Numbered from the stretch's first letter, positions 7,687 through 15,718 are shown. The stretch is DNA of 21,309 bases from an uncultured Oscillospiraceae bacterium (GCA_947631215.1 CANRKN010000028.1:1-21309); one strand, 5' to 3'. The notes: generated from the sequence alone by a model not told the origin. Translations and numbers: made by a program.

Positions 7687-8007
7687 GTGGAACCCCTGAC
7701 CGAGAGCTATTTTTATATCCTGCTGTGCCTGTACCGGGGCCCCAGCCACGGCTACGGCATCATGCAGGACGCCCTGCGCCTGTCGGAGGGGCGGGTGCAC
7801 ATCGGCTCGGGCACCATGTACGGCGCCACCGGCAGCATGATGAAAAAGGGCTGGATAGAGGAATGCCCCGCCCCGGACGCAGACCGGCGGCGGCTCTACA
7901 CCCTGACGGACACGGGCCGGGAGGTACTGTTGGCCGAGGCGGACCGGCTGCGGAGCCTCGCCGCGGCGGCGGAGAACATCATAGGAGGAGAGGAAAATGA
8001 AGAATAA
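7687..8007 (+). CDS. PadR-family transcriptional repressor
   Basis: The 106-residue protein starts at GTG 7687, with GGTGGTGAG just upstream. It shows the PadR winged helix: LTESYFYILLCLYRGPSHGYGI at the start, then GSGTMYGATGSMMKKGWIE (recognition helix and wing) and the RRRLYTLTDTGREVL strand. It ends in a short dimerisation helix (subfamily 2 size). PadR proteins usually repress their own operon until a ligand binds. An operator palindrome stands between the promoter and this gene. The end overlaps the DUF2812 gene by 11 bp. PadR followed by DUF2812 is a common pairing in Clostridia. Confidence 0.95.
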   Translation: MEPLTESYFYILLCLYRGPSHGYGIMQDALRLSEGRVHIGSGTMYGATGSMMKKGWIEECPAPDADRRRLYTLTDTGREVLLAEADRLRSLAAAAENIIGGEENEE

Positions 8008-8902
8008 AAAACATCGCTATGTCATGTACCCCGCCTGGGAGTACCGGCGGGAGGTGGAGGACCTGAACCGGCTCTCCGAGGAGGGCTGGCAGCTGGAAAA
8101 GGGCGGGTGCTTCCACAGCGTATTCTACCGGGACGAGAACGCCCGCTACCGCTACGCCCTGGACTACGACCAGAGCATCGACGATCCCGTCCGGTACCGG
8201 GAAACCTTCGCCGAGCAGGGCTGGGAGTTCGTCAGCGACACCTTCAACGGCTGGCACTTCTTCCGCAAAAAATACGACCCCGCCCTGCCCCCGGCGGAGT
8301 ACGAGATCTACACCGACGAGCAGTCGGTGCGGGACATGGCGGGCCGCTGGAGCCGCCTGGGGACCATCCTGGGCGTCATAGAGCTGGCGGTGACCGTGCT
8401 CAACGCCCTGATGGCCTTTCGCGAGCCCTCCGTCACCGGCATCCTCACCACCCTGGCCTGCCTCATGCTGGGCGTCACGATCCTGACAGGCGCCCGGCGC
8501 ATCCGCCGTCAGGATACGGACAGGCCCCGGAAAAGCCTGCGTTGGTGCTTCGCCCTGGTGTTTATTCTTCTGGCCGCGGGCCTGGTCTACAGCTTCTTCC
8601 GCATCCATGCCGACTCCTACAGCGAGTATGTCTATGACCCGGCCGCGGGCCCCTGGACCTGGTCGTTCGATGTGCATCTGCCCGACTTCTACACCCTGGA
8701 CGCCCAGGCGGACACCGACGCCAATGTGGACGTCACCGTGACGGACAAGGACGGCAAGGTACGCGCCGCCTTCGGCGGCGGACCGGACCTGCAGGCCAAG
8801 GCCGCCATGTTCCTTATGCCGGGCACCTACGACGTCACCGTCCAGTATGCCCCCGACACGCCGGAGGGCACCGCCGGCATGTTCCGGTTTGAAGTGGATT
8901 GA
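7997..8902 (+). CDS. DUF2812 membrane protein, PadR partner
   Basis: The 301-residue protein has an N-terminal DUF2812 domain (about 1-115: YVMYPAWEYRREVEDLNRLSEEGWQ, FFRKKYDP). Three hydrophobic helices follow (about 120-143, 149-167, 183-201), then an extracytoplasmic beta-rich tail of about 100 residues. The tail is odd for the family and resembles an immunoglobulin-like or carbohydrate-binding fold (FDVHLPDF, DVTVTDKDGKVRAAF, GTYDVTVQYAPDTPEGTAGMF). The start has AGGAGGAGAGG directly upstream, inside padR. DUF2812 proteins have no settled function; with PadR they are thought to sense or answer envelope stress. The tail fold is my reading of the sequence pattern only. Confidence 0.88.
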   Translation: MKNKKHRYVMYPAWEYRREVEDLNRLSEEGWQLEKGGCFHSVFYRDENARYRYALDYDQSIDDPVRYRETFAEQGWEFVSDTFNGWHFFRKKYDPALPPAEYEIYTDEQSVRDMAGRWSRLGTILGVIELAVTVLNALMAFREPSVTGILTTLACLMLGVTILTGARRIRRQDTDRPRKSLRWCFALVFILLAAGLVYSFFRIHADSYSEYVYDPAAGPWTWSFDVHLPDFYTLDAQADTDANVDVTVTDKDGKVRAAFGGGPDLQAKAAMFLMPGTYDVTVQYAPDTPEGTAGMFRFEVD

Positions 8903-8921
8903 GTTGACATAATACAATACC
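8902..8921 (+). repeat. Copy 1 of the AGTTGACATAAT motif
   Basis: AGTTGACATAATACAATACC overlaps the DUF2812 stop codon and forms the 5' arm of the hairpin at 8907-8956. It matches 17500-17519, inside a flavoprotein gene 8.6 kb away, at 19 of 20 positions. Confidence 0.7.
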
Positions 8922-8956
8922 GCCTCCCCAGCCGGGGAGGCGGTATTGTATTATGT
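8907..8956. terminator. Long perfect hairpin, bidirectional terminator
   Basis: A perfect 23-bp stem (8907-8929 with 8934-8956) closes on a four-base AGCC loop. The inner part is G+C-rich (CCGCCTCCCC) and the outer part is A/T-rich, so either strand yields a GC hairpin followed by TATTGTATTATG. It lies between the convergent DUF2812 (stop 8902) and HAD (stop 8963) genes. The stem is longer than a terminator needs, and its outer arm carries the dispersed AGTTGACATAAT motif. Confidence 0.75.
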
Positions 8957-8962
8957 TGGGCG

Positions 8963-9586
8963 TTATGCCCGGACCTTGATGCCAGCTTCGCGCATATGTA
9001 GACGCAGCTCCGCCACGTCGCCGTGGAACACCGCGCCGGCCATGCCGCAGCGCATGGCCCCCACCACGTTGATGGGCGTGTCGTCCACGAAAAAGCACTC
9101 CTCCGCTCTGAGGCCGTACCGCTCCAGCAGCGTCTCGTATATCTGCCGCTCAGGCTTGACATACCCTATCCCGGCGGAGACGACGCCCCCGTCGAAGAAC
9201 TCCGCCCCGGGCACCCGGGGCCAGTACACCGGCTGCCGGTGGCTGGCGCTGGAGAGAAGGTAGACGCCGTACCCGGCCTCCTTCAGCTCCGCCGCCAGCT
9301 CCGCCATGCCCGGCACGGGCTCCATGGGCTCATCCCAATGCAGAACGATGCGCCGCGCGGGCTCGTGGAGCCGGGCGGGCAGGCGGGCGCATATGCTCTC
9401 CGCGGCCTGCTCGTCGGTCAGCTCGCCCCAGTCCATGAGCACCCACTCCTTAGACAGGAACACCTCCCTCATGAGGGTCTTCTCGTCCTCCGGCCCCAGG
9501 CCCAGGCGGCCGATGATCTCCTCCCTATCGAAGCGGATGAGCACCTGGCCCATGTCAAATACCACGTCTTTTATCTCACTGTGCAT
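8963..9586 (-). CDS. HAD-superfamily (subclass IA) hydrolase
   Basis: About 207 residues from the ATG at 9586. Motif I is VVFDMGQVL (nucleophile D11), motif II LLSSASH, motif III YVKPERQIYE (lysine) and motif IV FFVDDTPINV. The second aspartate of the usual DxD is glycine, as in the YihX-like group of sugar-phosphate phosphatases. It probably dephosphorylates a small phosphorylated metabolite; the substrate cannot be told. The start is uncertain: AGGAG at about 9601-9605 is 5 bases from an in-frame TTG (9595) but 14 from the ATG, and a GTG at 9601 overlaps the AGGAG itself. With any of these the gene overlaps the end of prmA by 16-31 bp, so it is coupled to prmA. Confidence 0.88.
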   Translation of the reverse strand: MHSEIKDVVFDMGQVLIRFDREEIIGRLGLGPEDEKTLMREVFLSKEWVLMDWGELTDEQAAESICARLPARLHEPARRIVLHWDEPMEPVPGMAELAAELKEAGYGVYLLSSASHRQPVYWPRVPGAEFFDGGVVSAGIGYVKPERQIYETLLERYGLRAEECFFVDDTPINVVGAMRCGMAGAVFHGDVAELRLHMREAGIKVRA

Positions 9587-10488
9587 ACGAAGCAATACCA
9601 CTCCTCTTGGTGGAGTTCCTCTTTTATCTCCATGCCCGCGTCCCGGATGGCGGCAGCCACGTCCCCCTCCCGGCCCTCGATGACGCCGGAGCAGACGAAT
9701 ACGCCGTCCTTCGCGAGAAAGCCCAGCACATGGGGCGCCAGGGGCACGATCACATCCGCCACGATGTTGGCCAGCACCAAGTCATAGCCGGCGCCCAGCT
9801 TCTCCCGCAGCTTCGCCGACGCGATCACATCGCCCACGTGGACGGTGAAGGCCTCCTCCACGCCGTTGAGTTTCGCGTTGTCCCGGACGATATCCGGGGC
9901 CTTTTCGTCCACGTCCGCCGCCGTGATGGGCCCGGCCCCCAGCACCGCCGCGGCGATGCCCAGAATGCCGCTGCCGCAGCCGACGTCCAGCACCCGTTTG
10001 CCGGGCCCGGCGTACTTCTCCACGGCGGTAAGGCACATCTTCGTGGTGGGATGGTCCCCGGTGCCGAAGAGGAGCCCCGGGTCCAGCTTCACGGGGGTGC
10101 GGTCCCCGTCATAGTCCTGCCACTGGGGCACGATGACCAGCTTCTCCCCCGCCTCCACGGGCTTATAGTAGTCCCGCCAGTTGTTCTCCCAGTCCTCGTC
10201 CGCCACGGGGTGGCTCTCGGGCTGGTAGCCCTTTTCATAGAGCTGGGCCACGATGGCCCGGCTCTCGTCGGTGTCCGCCAGCCAGAACTTCACCCGGCTG
10301 GCCCCGGACATGGCCTTCTCCAGGCCGTCGTCCACGAAGTCCCAGTACTGGGTGTTGTTCTCCAAAAATTGCTGGAAGTCCCGCTCGTCCTCGATGACGA
10401 AGCCCTCCAGCCCCATGCCGGCGAGCTTCTCGCACATGCCCTCCGGGTCCCCATGGGCCGGCACGGACACCTCTAACCAATTTGACAA
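9571..10488 (-). CDS. prmA: Ribosomal protein L11 methyltransferase PrmA
   Basis: The 305-residue protein has the PrmA N-terminal substrate-recognition domain (NWLEVSVPAHGD at the start, ENNWRDYYKP in the linker). The SAM-dependent methyltransferase domain shows DPGLLFGTGDHPTT, the glycine-rich VLDVGCGSGILGIAAA and the catalytic-site LANIVADVIVPL. It methylates lysines and the N-terminus of ribosomal protein L11. I place the start at TTG 10488, giving M-SNWLEVSV, because AAGGAG lies 9 bases upstream and homologues begin with a similar (N)WLEV. The upstream ATG at 10539 lies in the xfp terminator. A terminator separates it from xfp, so it needs read-through or an unseen promoter. Confidence 0.95.
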   Translation of the reverse strand: MSNWLEVSVPAHGDPEGMCEKLAGMGLEGFVIEDERDFQQFLENNTQYWDFVDDGLEKAMSGASRVKFWLADTDESRAIVAQLYEKGYQPESHPVADEDWENNWRDYYKPVEAGEKLVIVPQWQDYDGDRTPVKLDPGLLFGTGDHPTTKMCLTAVEKYAGPGKRVLDVGCGSGILGIAAAVLGAGPITAADVDEKAPDIVRDNAKLNGVEEAFTVHVGDVIASAKLREKLGAGYDLVLANIVADVIVPLAPHVLGFLAKDGVFVCSGVIEGREGDVAAAIRDAGMEIKEELHQEEWYCFVCTVR

Positions 10489-10514
10489 AAACGCTCTCTC
10501 CTTAAAAAGCCTCA

Positions 10515-10551
10515 CATATAAAGAGCCCCGCAGCCCCATGGGCTGCGGGGC
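10515..10551 (-). terminator. Intrinsic terminator of xfp
   Basis: A perfect 12-bp GC stem (10525-10536 with 10540-10551) has a three-base loop. Reading on the minus strand it is followed by TCTTTATATG. It begins 16 bp after the xfp stop codon. Confidence 0.85.
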
Positions 10552-10566
10552 AAATCAAAAATTAAA

Positions 10567-12948
10567 TTACTCTTTGTCTTTTGCCGGTGTCCATTTCCAA
10601 TTGGATACCTCCGGCAGGTCCACGCCGTACTTGGCGATATACTGCTTGTGCTCCACCAGCTTATCCCGCATCTGCTGGGCCAGGGCCGCGCTGCGGTTGC
10701 CAAGGCAGCTCAGGTTCTGCAGAGCGGTGAGCACCAGGTGGTACCGGTCGATGTTGTTCAGCACACGCATATCGAAGGGCGTGGTGATAGTGCCCTCCTC
10801 GATATAGCCGCGCACGTGCAGGTTCTTGTTCTTGCGCTTGTAGGTGAACTCATGGATCAGGCTGGGATAGCCGTGGAAAGCGAACACGATGGGCTTATCC
10901 ACGGTGAACAGCATGTCGTAGTCCCGGTCGGGCAGGCCGTGGGGATGCTGGGAGTCGGACTGCAGCCGCATCAGGTCCACCACGTTGATGACCCTTATTT
11001 TCAGCTCCGGGAAGGCGTCCCGCAAAATGGTCACCGCCGCCAGGGTCTCCAGGGTGGGCGTATCGCCGCAGCAGGCCATGACGATGTCCGGCTCCTCATA
11101 GGCGTCGGTGGAGGCCCACTGCCAGATGCCGATGCCCTCGGTGCAGTGCTTCACCGCCTGCTCCATGGTCAGCCACTGGGGACGGGGGTGCTTGGAGGCC
11201 ACCACCACGTTCACGTAGTTGCGGCTGCGGATGCAGTGGTCGAATACGCTCAGCAGGCAGTTGGCATCGGGGGGCAGATAGAGCCGCACCACGTCCGCCT
11301 TCTTGTTGGCCACGTGGTCCAGGAAGCCGGGGTCCTGGTGGGTGAAGCCGTTGTGGTCCTGCTGCCAGACGTTGGAGGCCAGCACGTAGTTGAGGGAGGC
11401 GATCTTCTGCCGCCAGGGCAGCTGGTTGCAGACCTTCAGCCACTTGGCGTGCTGGGAGACCATGCTGTCCACGATACGGATGAAGGCCTCATAGGAGTTG
11501 AAGAAGCCGTGCCGGCCGGTGAGAAGGTAGCCCTCCAGCATGCCCTCGCACACGTGCTCGCTGAGGAAGGAGTCCATCACCTGGCCGTCCTGGGACAGGA
11601 ACTCGTCGTCGGGATAGACCTCGCCGTTCCAGTCCCGGCCCGTGACCTCGAATACGGGGCCCAGGCGGTTGGACATGGTCTCGTCCGGTCCGAAGACACG
11701 GAAGTTGCGCTGCTCTTCGTTCAGCTTATAGATGTCCCGGACGAACTCGCCCAGCTTGCGCATATCCTCCGCCTCCACGGCGCCGGGGGCGGGCAGGTCG
11801 ATGCCGTAGTCCCGGAAGTCGGGCATGCGCAGGTCCTGCAGCAGCAGGCCGCCGTTGGCGTTGGGGTTCGCGCCCATGCGGGCGTTGCCCTTGGGGGGCA
11901 GGTCCAGCAGCTCCTGCACGGGCACGCCGTTTTCGTCGAACAGCTCCTCGGGGTGGTAGCTCTTCAGCCACTGCTCGATCATGCGGCGATGCTCCTCGGT
12001 GTCGGCGCTGATGGGGACCTGGTGGGCCCGGAAGGTGCCCTCGATCCGCTGGCCGTCCACCTCCTTGGGGCCGGTCCAGCCCTTGGGCGTGCGCAGCACG
12101 ATCATGGGCCAGGCCACCCGGGAGCCGTCGTCCTCCCGGCGGGCCTTCTCCTGGGCGTTCAGGATGGAGCGGATGGCGGTATCCAGGGCCTTGGCCATGG
12201 CCGGGTGCATCTTGGCAGGGTCGTCGCCCTCCACAAAGATGGGGGTCCAGCCGCAGCCCTCAAAGAACTTTTTAAGCTCGTCATGGGGCAGGCGGGACAG
12301 GACGGTGGGGTTCGCGATCTTGTAGCCGTTCAGGTGCAGGATGGGCAGAACCACGCCGTCGGACCGGGGATCGGAGAATTTATTGAGGTGCCAGCAGGTG
12401 GCCAGCGGGCCGGTCTCGGCCTCGCCGTCGCCCACCACGCAGGCCGCGATCAGGGTGGGGTTATCGCTGACGGCGCCGAAGGCGTGGGCCAGGGAGTAGC
12501 CCAGCTCGCCGCCCTCATGGATGGAGCCCGGGGTCTCCGGGGCCACATGGGAGGGGATGCCGCCGGGGAAGGAGAACTGCTTGAACAGCTTCTCCATGCC
12601 CGCCTCGTCCCGGGTGATGTTGGGATAGACCTCGGTATAGCTGCCGTCCAGCCAGTCCTGGGCCACCATGCCGTTGCCCCCGTGGCCGGGACCGGACAGG
12701 TAGATCATGTTCAGGTCATAGGCCCGGATGACCCGGTTCAGGTGGGTATAGATGAAGTTCTGTCCGGGAACGGTGCCCCAGTGGCCCACGATCTTGTGCT
12801 TGAAGTTGGCCTCCGTCAGGGGCTTTTTCAACAGGGGATCGCTGAGCAGATACAGCTGCCCGGCGGCGAGGTAGTTCGCGGCCCGCCAGTACATGTCCAT
12901 CCTGCGGAGCATGTCCGGCGTCGCGGCGAATTCTCTGTGGTACGTCAT
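10567..12948 (-). CDS. xfp: Phosphoketolase (xylulose-5-P / fructose-6-P), thiamine-diphosphate dependent
   Basis: The 793-residue protein is full length for the family. It carries both phosphoketolase signatures: [15 protein letters not shown] near 145-159 and the ThDP/Mg-binding [18 protein letters not shown] from 173. [11 protein letters not shown] lies near 55-65. The enzyme splits xylulose 5-phosphate (and often fructose 6-phosphate) with phosphate into acetyl phosphate plus glyceraldehyde 3-phosphate (or erythrose 4-phosphate). This provides ATP through acetate kinase and a route for pentoses and nucleosides. The ATG at 12948 has AGAGGTGAC 6 bases upstream. It has its own promoter and terminator, so it is largely monocistronic; the lipoprotein gene lies just upstream in the same direction. 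Confidence 0.97.
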   Translation of the reverse strand: MTYHREFAATPDMLRRMDMYWRAANYLAAGQLYLLSDPLLKKPLTEANFKHKIVGHWGTVPGQNFIYTHLNRVIRAYDLNMIYLSGPGHGGNGMVAQDWLDGSYTEVYPNITRDEAGMEKLFKQFSFPGGIPSHVAPETPGSIHEGGELGYSLAHAFGAVSDNPTLIAACVVGDGEAETGPLATCWHLNKFSDPRSDGVVLPILHLNGYKIANPTVLSRLPHDELKKFFEGCGWTPIFVEGDDPAKMHPAMAKALDTAIRSILNAQEKARREDDGSRVAWPMIVLRTPKGWTGPKEVDGQRIEGTFRAHQVPISADTEEHRRMIEQWLKSYHPEELFDENGVPVQELLDLPPKGNARMGANPNANGGLLLQDLRMPDFRDYGIDLPAPGAVEAEDMRKLGEFVRDIYKLNEEQRNFRVFGPDETMSNRLGPVFEVTGRDWNGEVYPDDEFLSQDGQVMDSFLSEHVCEGMLEGYLLTGRHGFFNSYEAFIRIVDSMVSQHAKWLKVCNQLPWRQKIASLNYVLASNVWQQDHNGFTHQDPGFLDHVANKKADVVRLYLPPDANCLLSVFDHCIRSRNYVNVVVASKHPRPQWLTMEQAVKHCTEGIGIWQWASTDAYEEPDIVMACCGDTPTLETLAAVTILRDAFPELKIRVINVVDLMRLQSDSQHPHGLPDRDYDMLFTVDKPIVFAFHGYPSLIHEFTYKRKNKNLHVRGYIEEGTITTPFDMRVLNNIDRYHLVLTALQNLSCLGNRSAALAQQMRDKLVEHKQYIAKYGVDLPEVSNWKWTPAKDKE

Positions 12949-12977
12949 AGCTGTGTCACCTCTGCATTCTAAGTTTT

Positions 12978-13017
12978 ATTATATCCCGTTGCCGCTGGAG
13001 ATATTGACCCGGGTAAA
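12978..13017 (-). promoter_or_regulatory. Promoter and possible operator of xfp
   Basis: A perfect -10, TATAAT on the minus strand, lies at 12978-12983. No good -35 stands at 17 bp. The -35 position is instead covered by the imperfect palindrome TTGACCCGGGTAAA (13004-13017), centred on ACCCGGGT. This suggests an activator- or repressor-controlled promoter; the protein is unknown. Confidence 0.45.
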
Positions 13018-13025
13018 GTCCTTTT

Positions 13026-13508
13026 TTACCGGCCGTACAAGGCCGCGGCATCCGCCTCCCAATGGGCGGCGTCCAGTCCCGCCTGCATGGCCAGGGCCGT
13101 GATGTCCATGCCGAAGTAGCTCAGGCGGGTGAAGGTGACGGCGCCGTCCGTCACCGTGCCCTCGAAGATGAGCTGGCCGTTCTCATCCCCGCCCAGAGGC
13201 CCCGCGGGCACGGCATATATACATGTGCCGTCGGCCCGGACGGTGAGGACGCTGCCGTCCTCTCCCCGATAGGCGTCGCCGTCGGCGGCGAATGCGCTCC
13301 GGGCGTCGTCCTCCGCGGTCTGGGGCAGGGCGGGCGCCCGCGCCGGCGCCGCGCTGCGGTCCACGTCCATGGCCTCATCCAGCACCTGGCCCAGGTCTAT
13401 ATGGGCCAAAGTGTCCAGATCGGACATGAGCTGTCCGCCGCCGCACCCTGCGCACAGCGCCGCGATCATTATGGCCAGCGCCAGGCACAGAGCCTTTCCG
13501 TGTCGCAT
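13026..13508 (-). CDS. Small secreted lipoprotein of unknown function
   Basis: With the ATG at 13508 the product has 160 residues. The start is supported by GGAGGT 6 bases upstream; an in-frame start at 13532 has none. It begins MRHGKALCLALAIMIAAL and has the lipobox LCAGC with the acylated cysteine at C22, so it should be anchored to the outer face of the membrane. The mature part is acidic: an Ala/Pro-rich spacer, then a small beta-rich region (SVLTVRADGTCIYAVPAGP, GQLIFEGTVTDGAVTFTRLSYFGMDI) repeated in style but not recognisable as a named family. It has its own promoter. The gap to xfp is 77 bp and holds the xfp promoter. I cannot assign a function. Confidence 0.8.
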   Translation of the reverse strand: MRHGKALCLALAIMIAALCAGCGGGQLMSDLDTLAHIDLGQVLDEAMDVDRSAAPARAPALPQTAEDDARSAFAADGDAYRGEDGSVLTVRADGTCIYAVPAGPLGGDENGQLIFEGTVTDGAVTFTRLSYFGMDITALAMQAGLDAAHWEADAAALYGR

Positions 13509-13552
13509 CGCGTTACCTCCGGGGAATGTCATCCCATAAAATCACAGAATAT

Positions 13553-13580
13553 AGTATATCAGATTTTTCTTCGATTGCAA
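13553..13580 (-). promoter_or_regulatory. Promoter of the lipoprotein gene
   Basis: Read on the minus strand: TTGCAA (13575-13580), 16-bp spacer, TATACT (13553-13558), about 45 bp ahead of the ATG. Confidence 0.6.
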
Positions 13581-13628
13581 CGGTAAAAGCGCACAGGGTT
13601 TATGACCCTCAACTGGCAAAAACCACGA

Positions 13629-13657
13629 TTGCCTGATAAGGCGGGACGTGCTATACT
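13629..13657 (+). promoter_or_regulatory. Promoter of the threonine aldolase gene
   Basis: TTGCCT (13629-13634), 17-bp spacer, TATACT (13652-13657), 34 bp ahead of the ATG at 13691. It diverges from the lipoprotein promoter. Confidence 0.65.
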
Positions 13658-13690
13658 GGCAGTCGATACCATGTGACAAAAGGAGACGCC

Positions 13691-14725
13691 ATGATCCGTT
13701 TCAACAACGACTACAGCCGGGGCGCCCACCCCGCTGTTTTGAAGGCCCTGGCCGAGACGAACGATATAAGCTACAACGGCTACGGCATCGACCCCTGGTG
13801 TGAGAAGGCCGCCTCGGAGATACAAAAGACCATCGGCCGCCCCGACGCGGACGTGCACTTCGTGATAGGCGGCACCCAGGCCAACTTCACCGCTATCGCC
13901 GCCTGCCTGCGGGCCTACCAGTCCGTCATAAGCCCCGTCACCGGCCACATCCACGCTCACGAGACCGGCGCCGTGGAGCACGGCGGCCACAAGATCCTCA
14001 CCCTCCCCGCCGAGAACGGCAAGCTGGCCGCGGCGCAGATCGCCGCCGTGGCGGAGGAATACCGGGTGAGCCCCATCCAGGAGCACATCACCCAGCCCAA
14101 GATGGTCTACATCTCCTTCCCCACCGAGTACGGCACGGTCTACTCTCTTAAAGAGCTGACCGGCATCCGGGCGGTGTGCGACGAGTATGGGCTGTACCTC
14201 TTCATCGACGGGGCCCGGCTGGGGTATGGTCTCGCCGCCGTGGGCGGGGACGTGACCATACAGGATATCGCCCGCCTGGCGGACATCTTCTACATCGGCG
14301 GGACGAAGTGCGGGGCCCTGTTCGGCGAGGCCATGGTCATCCTGAACCCGGAGCTCAAGCCCTGCTTCCGCAGCTTCATCAAGCAAAACGGCGCCATGCT
14401 GGCAAAGGGGTGGCTCCTGGGCCTGCAGTTCTATACGCTCTTTAAGGACGGACTCTACTTCAATATCACCCGCCGGGCAGTGGAGATGGCCATGGACCTG
14501 AAAGCAGCTTTCACGGCCAAGGGCATCCCCTCCTACATGGACAGCCCCACCAACCAGCAGTTCTTCATCCTCACGAAGGAGCAGCTTGCCGCTTTGGAAA
14601 ATAAGTATGTCTTTGAGCCGGACCACCCGGTGGATGAAAGCCATGAATGCGTGCGCTTTTGCGTGAGCTGGTCCACCCTCCCGGAGGAGGTGGAGGCCCT
14701 CAAGGCGGACGTGGCCGCGCTGTAA
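13691..14725 (+). CDS. ltaE: Low-specificity threonine aldolase (PLP-dependent, beta-eliminating lyase family)
   Basis: The 344-residue protein is a fold-type I PLP enzyme: NNDYSRGAHPAVLKAL at the start, GGTQANFTAI, the stacking histidine in HIHAHETGAVE, the PLP-binding aspartate in FIDGARLGYGL, and the Schiff-base lysine K206 in YIGGTKCGALFGEA. It cleaves L-threonine or L-allo-threonine to glycine and acetaldehyde. The start at 13691 has AAAAGGAG upstream; an in-frame start at 13673 has no ribosome binding site. No terminator is visible after the stop. The next promoter, for the riboflavin riboswitch, starts 13 bp later, so some read-through into the riboswitch leader is possible. The exact stereo-preference is not readable. 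Confidence 0.92.
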   Translation: MIRFNNDYSRGAHPAVLKALAETNDISYNGYGIDPWCEKAASEIQKTIGRPDADVHFVIGGTQANFTAIAACLRAYQSVISPVTGHIHAHETGAVEHGGHKILTLPAENGKLAAAQIAAVAEEYRVSPIQEHITQPKMVYISFPTEYGTVYSLKELTGIRAVCDEYGLYLFIDGARLGYGLAAVGGDVTIQDIARLADIFYIGGTKCGALFGEAMVILNPELKPCFRSFIKQNGAMLAKGWLLGLQFYTLFKDGLYFNITRRAVEMAMDLKAAFTAKGIPSYMDSPTNQQFFILTKEQLAALENKYVFEPDHPVDESHECVRFCVSWSTLPEEVEALKADVAAL

Positions 14726-14737
14726 CGATTTTTGGTA

Positions 14738-14766
14738 TTGCATTGCCCGGCCATCAGTGCTATAGT
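14738..14766 (+). promoter_or_regulatory. Promoter of the FMN riboswitch / riboflavin transporter transcript
   Basis: TTGCAT (14738-14743), 17-bp spacer, TATAGT (14761-14766), with TGC just before the -10 (extended -10). Transcription should start near 14773, just before the aptamer. Confidence 0.75.
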
Positions 14767-14789
14767 ATAGCCGACAACTGAAAAGCAAC

Positions 14790-14914
14790 GATGTCTTCAG
14801 GGCAGGGTGAAATTCCCGATCGGCGGTACAGTCCGCGAGCGTATGGTACTTTTATCGTATGTTGACCCGGTGGAACTCCGGGACCGACAGTGACAGTCTG
14901 GATGGAAGAAGATG
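14790..14914 (+). promoter_or_regulatory. FMN riboswitch (RFN element)
   Basis: The conserved RFN core is intact: CTTCAGGGCAGGGTGAAATT from 14795, CCGATCGGCGGT, AGTCCGCGAGC (14830-14840), TTGACCCGGTGGAACTCCGG (from 14862), GACCGACAGTGACAGTC and GGATGGAAGAAGATG closing P1 (14900-14914). It binds flavin mononucleotide. A terminator and a riboflavin transporter gene follow, so FMN should turn transport off. This and its expression platform fill the 312-bp gap between ltaE and ribU. Confidence 0.97.
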
Positions 14915-14973
14915 TGTTGAGCGGCGCTGCTTTTGGCGGCGGGCCTTGGCCCGCGCCCATGGAACGCGGCCCC

Positions 14974-15020
14974 ATATTGACACCTGGAAGGCACACGGGC
15001 TTCCAGGCGTCAATATTTTT
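14974..15020 (+). terminator. Riboswitch-controlled terminator ahead of ribU
   Basis: The stem has two 17-base arms (14974-14990 and 15000-15016) with one A/C mismatch and a nine-base loop, followed by TTTTCT. The ribosome binding site AGGAGG starts 3 bases later, at 15023. The arm base CTTCCA (15000-15005) can alternatively pair with TGGAAG at 14903-14908 in the P1 strand of the aptamer, which is a plausible antiterminator contact. A separate GC hairpin lies at about 14935-14957. Confidence 0.9.
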
Positions 15021-15037
15021 CTAGGAGGTATCCTTCC

Positions 15038-15718
15038 ATGGACAGCCACACCCCCGTCAACACCCATCATGCCAGCGCCCGCCGGCCCGCCACCGTGGGC
15101 ATGCTCTGCGCCGTGGCCTACGCGGCCATGCTCATCGGCCAGGTAGTCCCCGCCGTGCAGGGCATCCTCAGCTACGACCCCAAGGACGTGATCGTGGTCA
15201 TCGGCGGCTTCATCTTCGGGCCCCTCACCGCCGTCATCATCTCCGTCATCGTCAGCTTCGTGGAGATGCTCACCGTGTCCAGCACCGGCCCCGTGGGCTT
15301 TCTCATGAACGTGGTGAGCACCTGCTCCTTCGCCGTGCCCGCGGCCCTCATCTACAAGAAGGCCCACAGCATGAAGGGCGCCATCGGCAGCCTGGCCGCC
15401 GGCGTGGCGGTGATGGCCGCCATGATGTGCCTGTGGAACTACATCGTGACCCCCCTCTATCAGGGCGTGCCCCGGGAGGTGGTGGCCTCCATGCTGCCTA
15501 CGCTGTTTCTGCCCTTCAACCTGGTAAAGGGCGCCATCAACGCGGGCCTCACCCTGCTTCTCTATAAGCCCGTGGTCACCGCATTGCGCAAGGCCCATCT
15601 GGTGGAGGAGTCCTCCTCCGGCGGCTCCGGCAAGGTCCACACCGGTGCCCTCATCCTGGGCGTGGCCCTGGTAGCCACCGGCGTACTGCTCATTCTGGTG
15701 CTCCTGGGCGTGCTGTAA
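15038..15718 (+). CDS. ribU: ECF transporter S component for riboflavin (RibU)
   Basis: The 226-residue integral membrane protein is of the ECF S-component type. It has an N-terminal cytoplasmic stretch, then about six hydrophobic helices, with the typical YDPKDVIVVIGGFIFGPL and STGPVGFLMNVVST of RibU-like proteins. It binds riboflavin and works with a shared EcfA/A'/T energising module encoded elsewhere. The substrate is supported by the FMN riboswitch directly upstream. The start at 15038 follows AGGAGG with a 9-base gap. The C-terminal tail carries an extra hydrophobic segment (ALILGVALVATGVLLILVLL), longer than classical RibU. A hairpin follows the stop. Confidence 0.93.
   Translation: MDSHTPVNTHHASARRPATVGMLCAVAYAAMLIGQVVPAVQGILSYDPKDVIVVIGGFIFGPLTAVIISVIVSFVEMLTVSSTGPVGFLMNVVSTCSFAVPAALIYKKAHSMKGAIGSLAAGVAVMAAMMCLWNYIVTPLYQGVPREVVASMLPTLFLPFNLVKGAINAGLTLLLYKPVVTALRKAHLVEESSSGGSGKVHTGALILGVALVATGVLLILVLLGVL

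Noticed and set aside
8962..9162. Possible additional gene on the plus strand opposite the HAD hydrolase
   Set aside because: Only short antisense frames; the HAD motifs on the minus strand are complete.
9151..9163. CTTGACATACCC as a further copy of the AGTTKACATAA motif
   Set aside because: It lacks the final AA and the AGT start, and sits in normal-composition codons of the HAD gene (GYVKPE).
10648..12972. A 774-codon plus-strand frame opposite xfp
   Set aside because: It is a shadow of the phosphoketolase gene with no recognisable domain and no ribosome binding site.
13595..13609. AGGGT-TTATG-ACCCT inverted repeat between divergent promoters
   Set aside because: Five base pairs with no matching second site; too weak to call an operator.
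13559..14788. A 409-codon minus-strand frame opposite ltaE
   Set aside because: It is antisense to a full PLP enzyme and runs into the promoters at both ends; no family features.
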